A stretch of 64,000 nucleotides of DNA, from the NCBI GenBank assembly GCA_031279825.1, contig JAITHT010000070.1, forward strand, positions 1 through 64,000, in the 5' to 3' direction. This DNA comes from Desulfovibrio sp. GTDB lineage: Bacteria; Desulfobacterota; Desulfovibrionia; Desulfovibrionales; Desulfovibrionaceae. Below are positions 53,906 through 62,596 of this stretch, one piece after another. Numbering within the stretch: position 1 is the stretch's first letter; each line of letters starts with the position of its first letter. The translations under genes and the position numbers were made by a program. The notes below the pieces were generated by a model. That model was not told where the DNA came from, searched no databases, and worked only from the letters and a program-made list of their open reading frames with translations.

Positions 53906-55113
53906 GCCCCCTCCCTGCCGGGGACCGCGCCCAGGAGCAGGGCCGCGTTCCCTCCGCCGAAACCCAATGATGTGGAAAGCGCAAAGGGCGTGCGGGTCGG
54001 GGCTTCTTCCGTTGTTGGGCGTATCATTGTTTCCGGATCCGGCTGCTCAAAACCAGGGCTGCACGGCACAATGCCCTGGGTCAGAGCCACAAGGGAGAGC
54101 AATGCCTCCAGAGCGCCCGCCGCGCCCAGGGTATGCCCGGTGCAGCCCTTGCCCGCCCAGACGGGAACCCCCGGCAGCATCGAGGCCAGGGTGCGCCCTT
54201 CCACCTTGTCGTTGTCAGGAGTGCCCGTGCCGTGAGCATTGACAAAGGCCATATCTCTGGCGTCCAGAGCCGCTTCAGCCAAGGCTTCCCGCAACGCCGA
54301 AGCAAGGCCGCGTCCTTGCGGATGCGGCGCGGTGAGGTGGTAGGCGTCCGCCCCCGCGCCGTAGCCGAGCAGATAGCCTATGATGTCGGCCCCGCGTTGT
54401 CCGGCATGCTCCATGGATTCCAACACAAATACCGCCCCTCCCTCCCCAAGGTTCAGACCCTTGCGGCGCAGGTCAAAGGGGCGGCAGGGCCGGTCGTCGT
54501 AAATCATCAGGCGGGCGAATCCCGTATGCGGCACAAGACTCAGGGCGTCGGCGCCGCCGCAGATCACGCAGGGGCATTCTCCGTGACGGATCAGATCCAT
54601 GCCCAGCCCCAGCGCATCCGCCCCGGATGTGCAGGCGTCGGTCACCGTAAGGCGCGGCCCCTTGGCCGGGATGGGCAAGGCCAGGGCGAGGTTGGCCGCG
54701 AAGTAATCATCCCGGTCGGAACAGCCGGAGGACAGGCCGGCTTTGAACGCCGCGTAGCTTTCAATAAAATGCAGGGCGCTGCCGGCAGTGGTGCCGAGCA
54801 CGACGCCCGCCGCTTCCATGGTCCCGATCGGCAACTGCGCCCGGGCGAGAGCGGCACGGGCGGCGTATTCCGCAAGGGCCAGGGTATCGGCTGCCGAATG
54901 CCGCCGCTTGCCTGGAAAGCATGCCTCCCCTATGCCGCAGAAGGGGAAGGGCAAGGCTCCGTCTCCCAAAGCGCTGTGGGGAAGCAAGGGGCGCTCCCCC
55001 GCGCGCATGGCCCGCCAAACCCGCTCGGGGCTATTTCCCGCAGCGCAGATGCAGCCCATGCCGGTGACGGCCACCGGGGACGCGGCGCCGCTATGGGCGG
55101 CCACCTTAGGCAT
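53902..55113 (-). CDS. beta-ketoacyl-ACP synthase (ApeO-like)
   Basis: Condensing enzyme. Active Cys161 in TVTDACTSGADALGLG, His294 in VNAHGTGTPDNDKVE, and His327 in GCTGHTLGAAGALE; C-terminal SLGFGGGNAALLLG. Length of 403 is normal. Start ATG overlaps the ACP stop (ATGCCTAA) with GGGAG just upstream. Pairs with the chain-length factor downstream. Confidence 0.92.
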   Translation of the reverse strand: MPKVAAHSGAASPVAVTGMGCICAAGNSPERVWRAMRAGERPLLPHSALGDGALPFPFCGIGEACFPGKRRHSAADTLALAEYAARAALARAQLPIGTMEAAGVVLGTTAGSALHFIESYAAFKAGLSSGCSDRDDYFAANLALALPIPAKGPRLTVTDACTSGADALGLGMDLIRHGECPCVICGGADALSLVPHTGFARLMIYDDRPCRPFDLRRKGLNLGEGGAVFVLESMEHAGQRGADIIGYLLGYGAGADAYHLTAPHPQGRGLASALREALAEAALDARDMAFVNAHGTGTPDNDKVEGRTLASMLPGVPVWAGKGCTGHTLGAAGALEALLSLVALTQGIVPCSPGFEQPDPETMIRPTTEEAPTRTPFALSTSLGFGGGNAALLLGAVPGREGA

Positions 55114-55375
55114 TGCTCCCTTTGGCGACAATAAAGTCGGCCAGAACGTCCAGAGAGGTAAAGACCGCTCCGGCTTCTTCCGCATCGGCAATGCTTACGC
55201 CAAAATGCTTTTCCACCAGCACCACCAGTTCAACGGCATCCAGAGAGTCCAAGCCAAGACCGGAGTCGCCGAATAACGGAAGGCAAGGGTCAATGTCGGC
55301 CGGAGTGATGTCTTCAAGACGCAGATCGCGCACCAGAGCTTCCTTGAGGGTATCCAGAATCCGCCCTTTACGCAT
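55106..55375 (-). CDS. acyl carrier protein 1 (ApeE/F-like)
   Basis: Phosphopantetheine carrier, 89 residues. Attachment Ser44 in GLGLDSLDAVELVVLVEKHFGV. GGAGG before ATG. Overlaps the acyltransferase stop upstream and the ketosynthase start downstream by eight bases each, the tightest coupling of the cluster. Confidence 0.93.
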   Translation of the reverse strand: MRKGRILDTLKEALVRDLRLEDITPADIDPCLPLFGDSGLGLDSLDAVELVVLVEKHFGVSIADAEEAGAVFTSLDVLADFIVAKGSNA

Positions 55376-56267
55376 GTGGCCTCCAGAGGTCGTAGAAGTT
55401 ATAAAATTGGTACGGGTATCTGCGCGTCACGTCTTCCATGCCCTGCGCAAAGCGGGCGGCGTAGGGCAGAAAAACATCCGGATCCTTCCGCGGCAAGGCG
55501 GGGGGAATATGCAGGCATTCGGCGTACACGGCGCGTATACCTGTTTCGGTCATGACGACAAAGACAATCGCCAGCGCCGCCCCGGTGATGGAAGCCAAGG
55601 CATAGGCCGTTGTCGGCAATCGGATAAGGCCGTGTAAAAAAGGAACGAGAACCGACTTTTCTCCTTCAGCGCCCTGGCGCAATAGTCTGTCACCCATCAG
55701 GCAGACGATTTCTCCCCGGCGCAAGGCGGCGGCGGCCCCCGCAAGCGCTCCCGGATCGGCGGCATCAAGAATATTCACCAGAGGGCCTTTGCCGTGCTCA
55801 AAGTAGTGACTATCCACATCGCCCGGATCCCGATGCTGAACGATGTGCACGGGGCGCCCCGCTCCCGCCGGCCAGGCCATGCCCAGTTGCCAAGGCCCCA
55901 CATGCCCTGTCAGCACAATGCAGCCCCTGGCGTCGTTTAGCGCTTTCAAAAACCTTTTCCGTTCCGGGCAGGGGGCAGGATCCAAGGAAAAACGACCGGT
56001 GACGCCCGCAATGATCCGTTCCAGCAAAATCCGGCCAAAGGCAAGATACAGGCGGAACACATGTCCAAAGGCGCTCAGGGATCCTGACGGGGCGAAACGG
56101 CGCCGCACATACGGCAACGCGCGCGCCCGCACCGAGGGAAGCAAGGCGTAATAAAACACAACCACCCTCAACAAAAAACGGGCAACCCATACCGCCCGCA
56201 GCCGGACCAGCATATAAAAAATCGTATGCTGCAAACGGGATCCCAGACTGCGGCTCGACCAACTCAC
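55368..56267 (-). CDS. LpxL-like lysophospholipid acyltransferase (ApeD-like)
   Basis: Membrane-associated acyltransferase of the LpxL/HtrB type. N-terminal hydrophobic segment (ARFLLRVVVFYYALLPSVRA), motif GCIVLTGHVGPWQLGMAW (a changed HxxxxD: H-V-G-P-W-Q), and CLMGDRLLRQGAEGEKSVLVPFLHG. The Asp is replaced, so activity may be altered. GTG start overlaps the glycosyltransferase stop (GTGA). May transfer the polyene acyl chain to a lipid. Confidence 0.82.
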   Translation of the reverse strand: MSWSSRSLGSRLQHTIFYMLVRLRAVWVARFLLRVVVFYYALLPSVRARALPYVRRRFAPSGSLSAFGHVFRLYLAFGRILLERIIAGVTGRFSLDPAPCPERKRFLKALNDARGCIVLTGHVGPWQLGMAWPAGAGRPVHIVQHRDPGDVDSHYFEHGKGPLVNILDAADPGALAGAAAALRRGEIVCLMGDRLLRQGAEGEKSVLVPFLHGLIRLPTTAYALASITGAALAIVFVVMTETGIRAVYAECLHIPPALPRKDPDVFLPYAARFAQGMEDVTRRYPYQFYNFYDLWRPHA

Positions 56268-57421
56268 GCTTCCCGCCTTTTCCGTAGCGTGCGGGCCAGG
56301 CCAAGCGCCGCGCTGCCCACTATACAGGCAGTCAACAGGCCCAAAAGCGGCGCCATGCACAAGGCCCCTGCCGCCCAGTCGAAAACCCGCTGCCATGCTT
56401 CATGCCCGAGAGTCCGAATCGAAAACTCGGTCAGCCATTCCCCCTGGCGCAGCCTGTACCCGACCAGCACGCAGAGACCCGGCACAAAGGGCGGCCACGT
56501 CAACGGCGCCACGGACACGGCCGCTGCACGATGCAAACGGAACCATCCCACGCACAAGAGCAGCAAAATGCTCTGCAGCCCTGGCAACGGCAAGGTGGAA
56601 ACAAACACGGACAGCCCCGTGGAACGGGCCAGATCAGCCGGAGTGGCGTTATGGGCCAGCAAATGCCGCAACGACGCCAGAGGGCGCAGCGGGGAAAGCC
56701 GATCCCGGGAAGCGCCCGCATAACAGGTAAAGGGAAGCGGCAATAAAGCCCGGATGGTCAGGCGCGTATTCAGCAGGGAAATACGCAGGTTGTCGCGAAA
56801 GAGCCGGAAATGTGAGATGCGCTCCCCGCGCGGCGGGTAGTAGACCCGAATCGGAATCTCGCACAGCGCAAACCCGGCCCACGCGGCCCGCACGACCACC
56901 TCCACCTCAAAGCTGTAGCGCGTCTCCGTAAGACGCACACAGTCGAACAGCTCCAGCGGATAGGCTCGAAAGCCGCTCTGCATGTCCTGCACCGCAATCC
57001 CCGTTTGCGCGCGCATCCAGAAGCCGGAAAAGGCCCGGCCAAAACGGGCGGGCGCCGGCACATGCGGAACGGAAAAATCCCGCCGACCGATGATCAGGGC
57101 ATTGGGATCCTGCTCAATGCGTGCTAAAAACAGGGGAATATCTTCCGGGTGATGCTGTCCGTCCGCATCCAGGCTAATCATGTGCGTTGCCCCACGCGCG
57201 GCGGCGGATTTGGCCCCTGCCAGCAACGCGGCTCCCTTGCCCCGGTTTTCCCCCAGGCGGACGCATTCGACCGGCAGCCCGGCAAGACCTTCAGGGCCGC
57301 CGTCGGTAGAGCCGTCGTCCACAACCAGCACGGGAGAATGCACGCGTAGCGCGCGCTCCACCACATCACGCAGACAGGCCCCGTGGTTATATACCGGGAT
57401 AACGACGGCGACTACGGGCAA
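56264..57421 (-). CDS. GT2 glycosyltransferase fused to DUF2062
   Basis: N-terminal GT-A domain: VAVVIPVYNHGACLRDVVERAL, VLVVDDGSTDGG, MISLDADGQHHPEDIPLFL (DxD-like), QSGFRAYPLELFDCV. Two to three hydrophobic segments and a DUF2062 region (STGLSVFVSTLPLPGLQSILLLLCVGWFRLHRAAAV) form the C-terminus (~250-370). In APE clusters such a protein (ApeJ-like) builds the lipid head. Its substrate is unknown. Overlaps the thioesterase upstream and the acyltransferase downstream. Confidence 0.85.
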   Translation of the reverse strand: MPVVAVVIPVYNHGACLRDVVERALRVHSPVLVVDDGSTDGGPEGLAGLPVECVRLGENRGKGAALLAGAKSAAARGATHMISLDADGQHHPEDIPLFLARIEQDPNALIIGRRDFSVPHVPAPARFGRAFSGFWMRAQTGIAVQDMQSGFRAYPLELFDCVRLTETRYSFEVEVVVRAAWAGFALCEIPIRVYYPPRGERISHFRLFRDNLRISLLNTRLTIRALLPLPFTCYAGASRDRLSPLRPLASLRHLLAHNATPADLARSTGLSVFVSTLPLPGLQSILLLLCVGWFRLHRAAAVSVAPLTWPPFVPGLCVLVGYRLRQGEWLTEFSIRTLGHEAWQRVFDWAAGALCMAPLLGLLTACIVGSAALGLARTLRKRREA

Positions 57422-57894
57422 AGCGTTCCCTCCCGCCAGGCGGCGCGGAAGTCATTGAAAAAGGGAGGATGTTCCAACAAAAGAACCCCCTCCGGGGAAA
57501 GCATCAACTGAATGGTGGAGGCAAGGGTCATTTCCCTCCCCTCTGCATCGGTGATGGCGTATGTGAACTGCAACAAGGCCGCATCGCTCCATGACAGAGA
57601 GGCGGTAATCAGGTAGGTTTCCCCGTAACGCAACGGACGCTTGTAATCTATGGACAAGGTCTTCAGCGGCACAATCACGGCATGGTCGTGAAAATCGGCA
57701 TAGCGCACACCGTAGCGCAGACCGAAAGCCTCGCGCCCGTCCTCAAGCCAACCGGCATAGCGACCGTGCCACATCATCCGCAACTGGTCCACCTCTTCAA
57801 AGCGCACAGTGCGGGCAACGCTCGCGGACAAAGGAGGGGGCGTTCCCTCTTCCGCCAAGGGGCGCCGCACACGCCGTCTACGTGCCACCGGCAT
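57412..57894 (-). CDS. acyl-thioesterase (4HBT hot-dog, ApeK-like)
   Basis: 4-hydroxybenzoyl-CoA-thioesterase fold. FEEVDQLRMMWHGRYAGWLEDGREAFGLRYG holds the catalytic Asp; then LKTLSIDYKRPLRYGETYLI. 160 residues. Basic N-terminus. Probably releases or edits acyl-ACP. Confidence 0.85.
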   Translation of the reverse strand: MPVARRRRVRRPLAEEGTPPPLSASVARTVRFEEVDQLRMMWHGRYAGWLEDGREAFGLRYGVRYADFHDHAVIVPLKTLSIDYKRPLRYGETYLITASLSWSDAALLQFTYAITDAEGREMTLASTIQLMLSPEGVLLLEHPPFFNDFRAAWREGTLCP

Positions 57895-57897
57895 GGA

Positions 57898-58263
57898 TTA
57901 TTCCGCCTGAAAGGCATACCGGGAGAGCAGTATCCCGCCCGCGCTGAGGCTGCATTGCCAGAGGCCTTCCTGCTGTCCGGCCTCCACAACGATGGAGATC
58001 TCCGTACCCGGGCCGACAGGCGCCAGAAATTTCGCCTGGGGGACGCCACGCAGCCGGATATTCCCGCCCAGAGCGCGCTCGACCACCGTCTGTCCCATCA
58101 GTATTTGCACAACAGCGGGAAGCACCGGATGCCCCGGGAAATGCCCGGCAAACACCAGGGAATCTTCAGTGAAGCAGTATATGGACTCCCATCCCCTTCG
58201 AGGCGACGGCAGGGGCGTAGCGCCCTTGCAGGCCGCGCGCACGCTGTGGCGGACGGCATTCAT
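57898..58263 (-). CDS. 3-hydroxyacyl-ACP dehydratase, FabZ-like (ApeI-like)
   Basis: Hot-dog dehydratase. VFAGHFPGHPVLPAVVQILMGQTVVERALGG matches the FabZ HFPGxPxxPG core with the catalytic His; the usual Glu helix is QTVVE. 121 residues, shorter than FabZ. Start overlaps the upstream lipoprotein-like gene by four bases. Removes water during polyene growth. Confidence 0.85.
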   Translation of the reverse strand: MNAVRHSVRAACKGATPLPSPRRGWESIYCFTEDSLVFAGHFPGHPVLPAVVQILMGQTVVERALGGNIRLRGVPQAKFLAPVGPGTEISIVVEAGQQEGLWQCSLSAGGILLSRYAFQAE

Positions 58264-58742
58264 GGAAGGTATATCTCCGTAAGATGTATTTCCACCCTCG
58301 TGTTCTCCTCAAGATCGCTGTACAGGCCCAAACGTTCCGGCCCGTAGAGGGAGTGCTCCCTCCAGATGGTCGACCATTGTTCGTTCCGCTCCGGAGAAGG
58401 CAAGCCGCCTCGCTCACGCATGCTTCGATACAGAGCCGCGCCGCTTTGACGCAACAGATACAGCCCCTGCCGGCTCCGTCCGCCCGCAAGCTCGCAATCC
58501 ATGCTCGTATTGCGGTAGAAACAATACCCCAGCGTTTGGCCGTGCGCAAGAACAAAGGCGGCTTTCCCTTCCCCCCCGGTCATTTCCATACCTCCTTGCA
58601 GGGGAATGGTCCTGTCCCCGATGGTTGTCAACATGCCGAAACTCGCTTGCAGTGAGCCCGTCCGCCATGGCTGCAAGGCTGGCCCGAACACGCAGGAAAG
58701 TGGAATGCACAGGAGAAAAAGACGCGCCGCTTTTTTCAGCAT
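58260..58742 (-). CDS. small envelope protein of the cluster (ApeN/DUF3261-like position)
   Basis: 160 residues. A signal-like start (MLKKAARLFLLCIPLSCVFG) could give a lipoprotein (Cys17 after PLS, non-ideal lipobox) or a cleaved protein. The mature part is beta-rich (GSLQASFGMLTTIGDRTIPLQGGMEMTGGEGKAAFVLAHGQTLGYCFY). DUF3261 lipoproteins sit at this place in APE clusters; the match is by position and length. The ATG overlaps the exporter stop by seven bases. Confidence 0.55.
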   Translation of the reverse strand: MLKKAARLFLLCIPLSCVFGPALQPWRTGSLQASFGMLTTIGDRTIPLQGGMEMTGGEGKAAFVLAHGQTLGYCFYRNTSMDCELAGGRSRQGLYLLRQSGAALYRSMRERGGLPSPERNEQWSTIWREHSLYGPERLGLYSDLEENTRVEIHLTEIYLP

Positions 58743-61114
58743 GCCTGCGAAGCTCCGATTGCCGCCTTGCGGCACAGCAGCGGCAACAGCCAAACGGCAG
58801 CCGGCGCCTCTGCCAACAGCCCGCAAAAGACCACTTCACCCATGGCTTTAAGCGCCGGGTGAGAGGCGCAGATCAGCATGCCCATGCCCGCAAGGGTGGT
58901 CAAAGAGGCCACCATCATGGCTCTGCGACCGCCGGCGTCAAAGTCGTGTTCCATCTCGTGCACGGCTGTGATGCCATGATCGGCCGCCAACCCGATCACC
59001 ATGGTCAGCGCGGCGCCGGCCGCAAGGGTCATGGGCGTAGCGGTCATGGTCAGGTAGGCCAGCACGCAGGTTCCCGCGCATAGGGGAGGGATGGCCGCGA
59101 GGGCCGCTTTGACGATGTTCCGAAAGCAGAGCAGCAAAATGGCGAGGCAAAGGCACCAGGCGATGGGGACAAGCTTTTTCTCCCGATGCAACTGCCCAAG
59201 CAAATGTTCTTCAATTGCGGAGGAGGAAACGGGAGTGACGCACCCTTGCAACTCCGCAGGCAACGCCGCAAGGTCCAAAGGCCCGGAGACGAACAGCAGC
59301 GTGCCCCCCGTACCGTCTTGTTGCGGCGGGCAAAACAAGGATAGGATCTCGCCCAGACCGGCATCGCGCAGCAGTGCGGGAGACGCTTCCTCCCGCGCCG
59401 GGACGAGCACGGCGGCAAAATCCGTAAAGGCATGCGGAGAAAAGCCCGCTTCCGACGCTTGTTCCCCAAGCCTTGCAAGGATTGCCGCGCGGTGCTGTTC
59501 CAAAAACAGCGCCCAACGCTCACTATTGTCATGCGCCGTTGCTCCGTCCGGCAGAATGTCGCTGATGCCGGCGACCGCGCTTGCCGGCGAAGCGGCCCGT
59601 ATGCTCCCGGTGATGCGGCGCGCGCAGGCGAGAGCATCAGGCAGGTTCGCCGCACCGACAAAGAGGACGGTCTTTTCCGGCCCGGCCCACCGCTGCCGCA
59701 GCTCTTCCGCATCCTGCCTGATGGCTGCGGCGTCCGCCCCCATTGTTCGGGGGGATATGTCCACATCAAGCCTGTGCAGAGAAAAGAGACAGAGCGCGGC
59801 CAATGCGGCGACGCAGCACGCCACCCGCCGCCCCACCGGCTGCAGGCGCCGGCTCGCGAGCGGTCTGGGCGGAAAAACAGGCATGTCCGCAAAGGGGCAC
59901 AAGGGGAGGATGAACACCGCCAACAGAAAACCCGCCCCAAGGGTGAGTATGGCAAAAACCGCCACGTCGCGCACGGCGGGAATGCCGGAAAAAAGCAGAA
60001 CCCCGAAGCCCGCGTTGTTGATCAGGCAGCCGAAAAACAGGGAGGGCATGACGGCGTCCAGGGCGCGCCGGGCGCCCTGCCCGCTACGTAAAGCAAAATG
60101 CACATGTGTGGCGTAATCTTCCGCAATGCCCAGAACCGATGCGCCAAAGCCAAGGGCCAGGCCTGAAAACACGGGAAAGGCAAGGCTCACCGCACCCAGC
60201 GCAAGCGTCGCCGCCGCAACCGGAGCCAGCAGGAGCCAGATCATGCCCACGGATCGCACCAGGATAAGGTACACAAGGGCAATGCCGATCAGCGATCCCG
60301 TAGCGAGAAAGCCGATATCCCCGTTGATGGCCCGGGCGTTGGCGGCCGTATGCCGGTATCCGCCCGCGATCCGGCTTTCCACCCCGGGCGGAAGGTGCGC
60401 GGCCAGGGAGTGTTCCAGCACGGCAATCAAGCGCGTGGCCGCTTCCACGTCATGCAATGAACGCGTAGGACGCAGGACGAGCAATAGATGCCTGCCGTCC
60501 CGGCTTATGGGGTAGCCGAGCACTGGATCCGGGAAAAAGGCGCCCTCCGGTGACGGCAGGCGGCGGAAGACTATCCGTCGAAAATTCAGGGGATCGGCTC
60601 GCGCCCATGCGCTTGCGGCGCCGCCCCACAAGGCGCCGATGGCGTTTCGAACTTCATGTAAGGCATATCCGATCGATTCCGGCAAAATGGATTGCCGCAG
60701 TTCGTCAAGCGCCTGCGCGTCCACAAGGTAGGGCAGCAGGCGCAACATGGCCGTTGGATCCGGGATCGTGGGCCGGGAGGCTTGCTCCGCCAAATCGGAA
60801 GGAATGTCGGCAAGAAGGCGGGAAGCGACGGCGGCGAGTTCGGCTTCCCGACCGGGCGCGTCGGAAGACAATTCCACCAGGAGAAGCCGGGAAAACGGCG
60901 TGCTTTCCAAAGCCGCGGCCATGCGACCGGCCTTGGCGGCATCAGGGAAAAATATCCGGCTGCCCATGTCCAGGCGAAGACCCGCGCCGGCAAACGCGCA
61001 CAGGGCAAACACAAGACCAAGCGCGATCAGGACGGCGCCCCGGCGGCGGTACAGCCATGCATGGGCAACGCCGGGCAAACTGCCGAGCGCGGACGGTCGG
61101 GGCAGACTTTTCAT
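58736..61114 (-). CDS. MMPL/RND-type exporter of the cluster (ApeM-like)
   Basis: 792-residue, 12-span transporter. First span ~29-46 (VLIALGLVFALCAFAGAGL); large periplasmic loop to ~250; SLIGIALVYLILVRSVGMIWLLLAPVAAATLALGAVSLAFPVFSGLALGFGASVLGIAEDYATHVHFALRSGQGARRAL carries the MMPL Asp-type motif. The second half repeats this (CTCVLAYLTMTATPMTLAAGAALTMVIGLAADHGITAVHEMEHDF). In APE clusters it moves the polyene lipid to the periplasm. Confidence 0.9.
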   Translation of the reverse strand: MKSLPRPSALGSLPGVAHAWLYRRRGAVLIALGLVFALCAFAGAGLRLDMGSRIFFPDAAKAGRMAAALESTPFSRLLLVELSSDAPGREAELAAVASRLLADIPSDLAEQASRPTIPDPTAMLRLLPYLVDAQALDELRQSILPESIGYALHEVRNAIGALWGGAASAWARADPLNFRRIVFRRLPSPEGAFFPDPVLGYPISRDGRHLLLVLRPTRSLHDVEAATRLIAVLEHSLAAHLPPGVESRIAGGYRHTAANARAINGDIGFLATGSLIGIALVYLILVRSVGMIWLLLAPVAAATLALGAVSLAFPVFSGLALGFGASVLGIAEDYATHVHFALRSGQGARRALDAVMPSLFFGCLINNAGFGVLLFSGIPAVRDVAVFAILTLGAGFLLAVFILPLCPFADMPVFPPRPLASRRLQPVGRRVACCVAALAALCLFSLHRLDVDISPRTMGADAAAIRQDAEELRQRWAGPEKTVLFVGAANLPDALACARRITGSIRAASPASAVAGISDILPDGATAHDNSERWALFLEQHRAAILARLGEQASEAGFSPHAFTDFAAVLVPAREEASPALLRDAGLGEILSLFCPPQQDGTGGTLLFVSGPLDLAALPAELQGCVTPVSSSAIEEHLLGQLHREKKLVPIAWCLCLAILLLCFRNIVKAALAAIPPLCAGTCVLAYLTMTATPMTLAAGAALTMVIGLAADHGITAVHEMEHDFDAGGRRAMMVASLTTLAGMGMLICASHPALKAMGEVVFCGLLAEAPAAVWLLPLLCRKAAIGASQAC

Positions 61115-61743
61115 GGATCGCAGAGTGCCGGCAAAAGGCTGTTCAGCCGTACATCCGTGAAGGAAAGCGTGACGCCGCCTCCATCGGCATCCGTAAAGCG
61201 CAGGGATTCCACGGTACGCAAGGAAGGGGCGAAACGGATCAGCACTTCGCTGAAAAAGGAATTGGGCTTACGGGGGCGCAAACACAGAGAGGGAACAGCG
61301 GGATCCGGCATGGAGACGACGTGCTCCTCGCGCAGGCGTTGCGGCTCGATGCGCACCCAGGTCAGCAGGGAACGGACCATGGCTGACAGCGCGGCCCCCT
61401 CCTGGGCCGAGACCGGGCGTATATTCGTGGGATCTTTGCTCCAAAAAGAGCCCTTGCCGCTTTCATAGGTAAATCCTGATCGCACAGGGGTCTCATAGAC
61501 CCAGACGACCCGGTCGCCGCCCCCTTTGCCCGACAGGCAAAAATACCCGGAGGAACGCAAGGGGGCGACAAGCATTTGCAGTGTTTTTTCCTGAGTAAAG
61601 CGGGCAAAAAGAGTGTGAACCGACATGCCGTGAGCGGCGGCATTGCGCAACAGATCGTCAGCGGGATCTCCGGCCCGCGCCGCTCCCGCCGCCCAAAGGC
61701 AGATGAGCGCGCAAGCCGGCGCGAACAACAGACGGCGCGTCAC
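61111..61743 (-). CDS. LolA-like outer-membrane carrier (ApeL-like)
   Basis: Periplasmic lipid carrier. Signal peptide ends GAARA; body FARFTQEKTLQMLVAPLRSSGYFCLSGKGGGDRVVWVYETP resembles LolA. The C-domain has EVLIRFAPSLRTVESLRFTDADGGGVTLSFTDVRLN. 210 residues. Stop overlaps the exporter start and start overlaps ApeP stop (ATGA), so carrier and exporter are coupled. Confidence 0.83.
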   Translation of the reverse strand: MTRRLLFAPACALICLWAAGAARAGDPADDLLRNAAAHGMSVHTLFARFTQEKTLQMLVAPLRSSGYFCLSGKGGGDRVVWVYETPVRSGFTYESGKGSFWSKDPTNIRPVSAQEGAALSAMVRSLLTWVRIEPQRLREEHVVSMPDPAVPSLCLRPRKPNSFFSEVLIRFAPSLRTVESLRFTDADGGGVTLSFTDVRLNSLLPALCDP

Positions 61744-62165
61744 GATTCCTCCTTGGGGACGAAAATCTTGAACTCCCCTTCGGCAACCAGGGCATTGCGG
61801 TTACGCACCTCCGCCCGGACAACGGTGATCTCCCCCAGGGAGGCGCCGATGCCTGCGCGTATATGCAGGGTGTCGCCCACGCGGCTTGGGGCATGGATAA
61901 TGACGCGCTTCAGCGCGGCCAGATAGCCCCAGGAAGATACGGGCAAACCGGCGCGCCGCGCCGCCAGGCCGGCGCAGGCGGCAAAACACTGGGCCATCAT
62001 CTCCACATAGGCGATCGGCTCCAACGTGCCGTCGTCGCACGCGTAGGGAGTACTCTCCCTCAGGCGCGCGGTCGCCAGCGCGCCTGAGGGAGAGTACTCC
62101 TCCACGCTGTCGATCAACAAGGCCGGCGGACGATGGGGTGTGCTACCCTCAAGAGGCATGCCCAT
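61740..62165 (-). CDS. hot-dog dehydratase, FabA/ApeP-like
   Basis: 141 residues of the hotdog 3-hydroxylacyl-ACP dehydratase type: PPALLIDSVEEYSP, PIAYVEMMAQCFAACAGLAARRAGLPVSSWGYLAALKRVIIHAPSRVGDTLHI. The Glu in YVEMMAQ corresponds to the FabA helix. The second dehydratase of the cluster. A 23-bp perfect inverted repeat lies inside codons 22-40. Confidence 0.83.
   Translation of the reverse strand: MGMPLEGSTPHRPPALLIDSVEEYSPSGALATARLRESTPYACDDGTLEPIAYVEMMAQCFAACAGLAARRAGLPVSSWGYLAALKRVIIHAPSRVGDTLHIRAGIGASLGEITVVRAEVRNRNALVAEGEFKIFVPKEES
62047..62100. repeat. 23-bp perfect inverted repeat inside the ApeP-like gene
   Basis: Arms 62047-62069 and 62078-62100 are exactly complementary around the 8-nt GGTCGCCA centre, all within coding sequence. 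The encoded segment is EEYSPSGALATARLREST. No such long perfect palindrome is required by protein coding. Confidence 0.85.
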
Positions 62166-62167
62166 GT

Positions 62168-62596
62168 TCAGCTCCGCGTACGTGCGATATTCGCCTTGAC
62201 GGCTTTATCCAGAGCGCCCACCCACTTATTGTAGTTGGGGTGGATGAGGACGCTGCCGTCGCTTTCCAACTCATGTTCCTTCATATTGACGCTACGCTTA
62301 TATTTGATCTGGTACTGCTGATTCGTATACGGAATGTCCACGACAACGGCATGTTTGCCTCGAACCTCTAAGGATGCCTCTATCAGACCGGGCGTGGGCT
62401 CTGCGGGGGACCAGCCTTTGTCCATGCAGGCCCTGAGGATGGCGGCGCGCATATCTTCCCCCGTGAATTTGCGCGCCTTGTCGACGGATGCCGCCGACCC
62501 GACAGGGCTCACGGGGGAAACGCCCTTCTTGCGACATGCGCCGGATGAAAAGGCGGCAACGAAAAGCAGAACAAACAGAAATATCGTGCGCATCAT
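62168..62596 (-). CDS. cluster lipoprotein of unknown function
   Basis: 142 residues. Signal TIFLFVLLFVAAFSSGAC ends at a possible lipobox (Cys20). Mature domain ~45-140: GEDMRAAILRACMDKGWSPAEPTPGLIEASLEVRGKHAVVVDIPYTNQQYQIKYKRSVNMK...IHPNYNKWVGALDKAVKANI, a conserved small-lipoprotein pattern seen in other proteobacteria, with no known role. ATGATG start overlaps the acyltransferase stop. Likely part of the envelope machinery of the cluster. Confidence 0.72.
   Translation of the reverse strand: MMRTIFLFVLLFVAAFSSGACRKKGVSPVSPVGSAASVDKARKFTGEDMRAAILRACMDKGWSPAEPTPGLIEASLEVRGKHAVVVDIPYTNQQYQIKYKRSVNMKEHELESDGSVLIHPNYNKWVGALDKAVKANIARTRS

Noticed and set aside
53069-55134. long plus-strand frames across the ketosynthase genes
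   Set aside because: GC-rich shadow frames of the minus-strand genes without any protein likeness.
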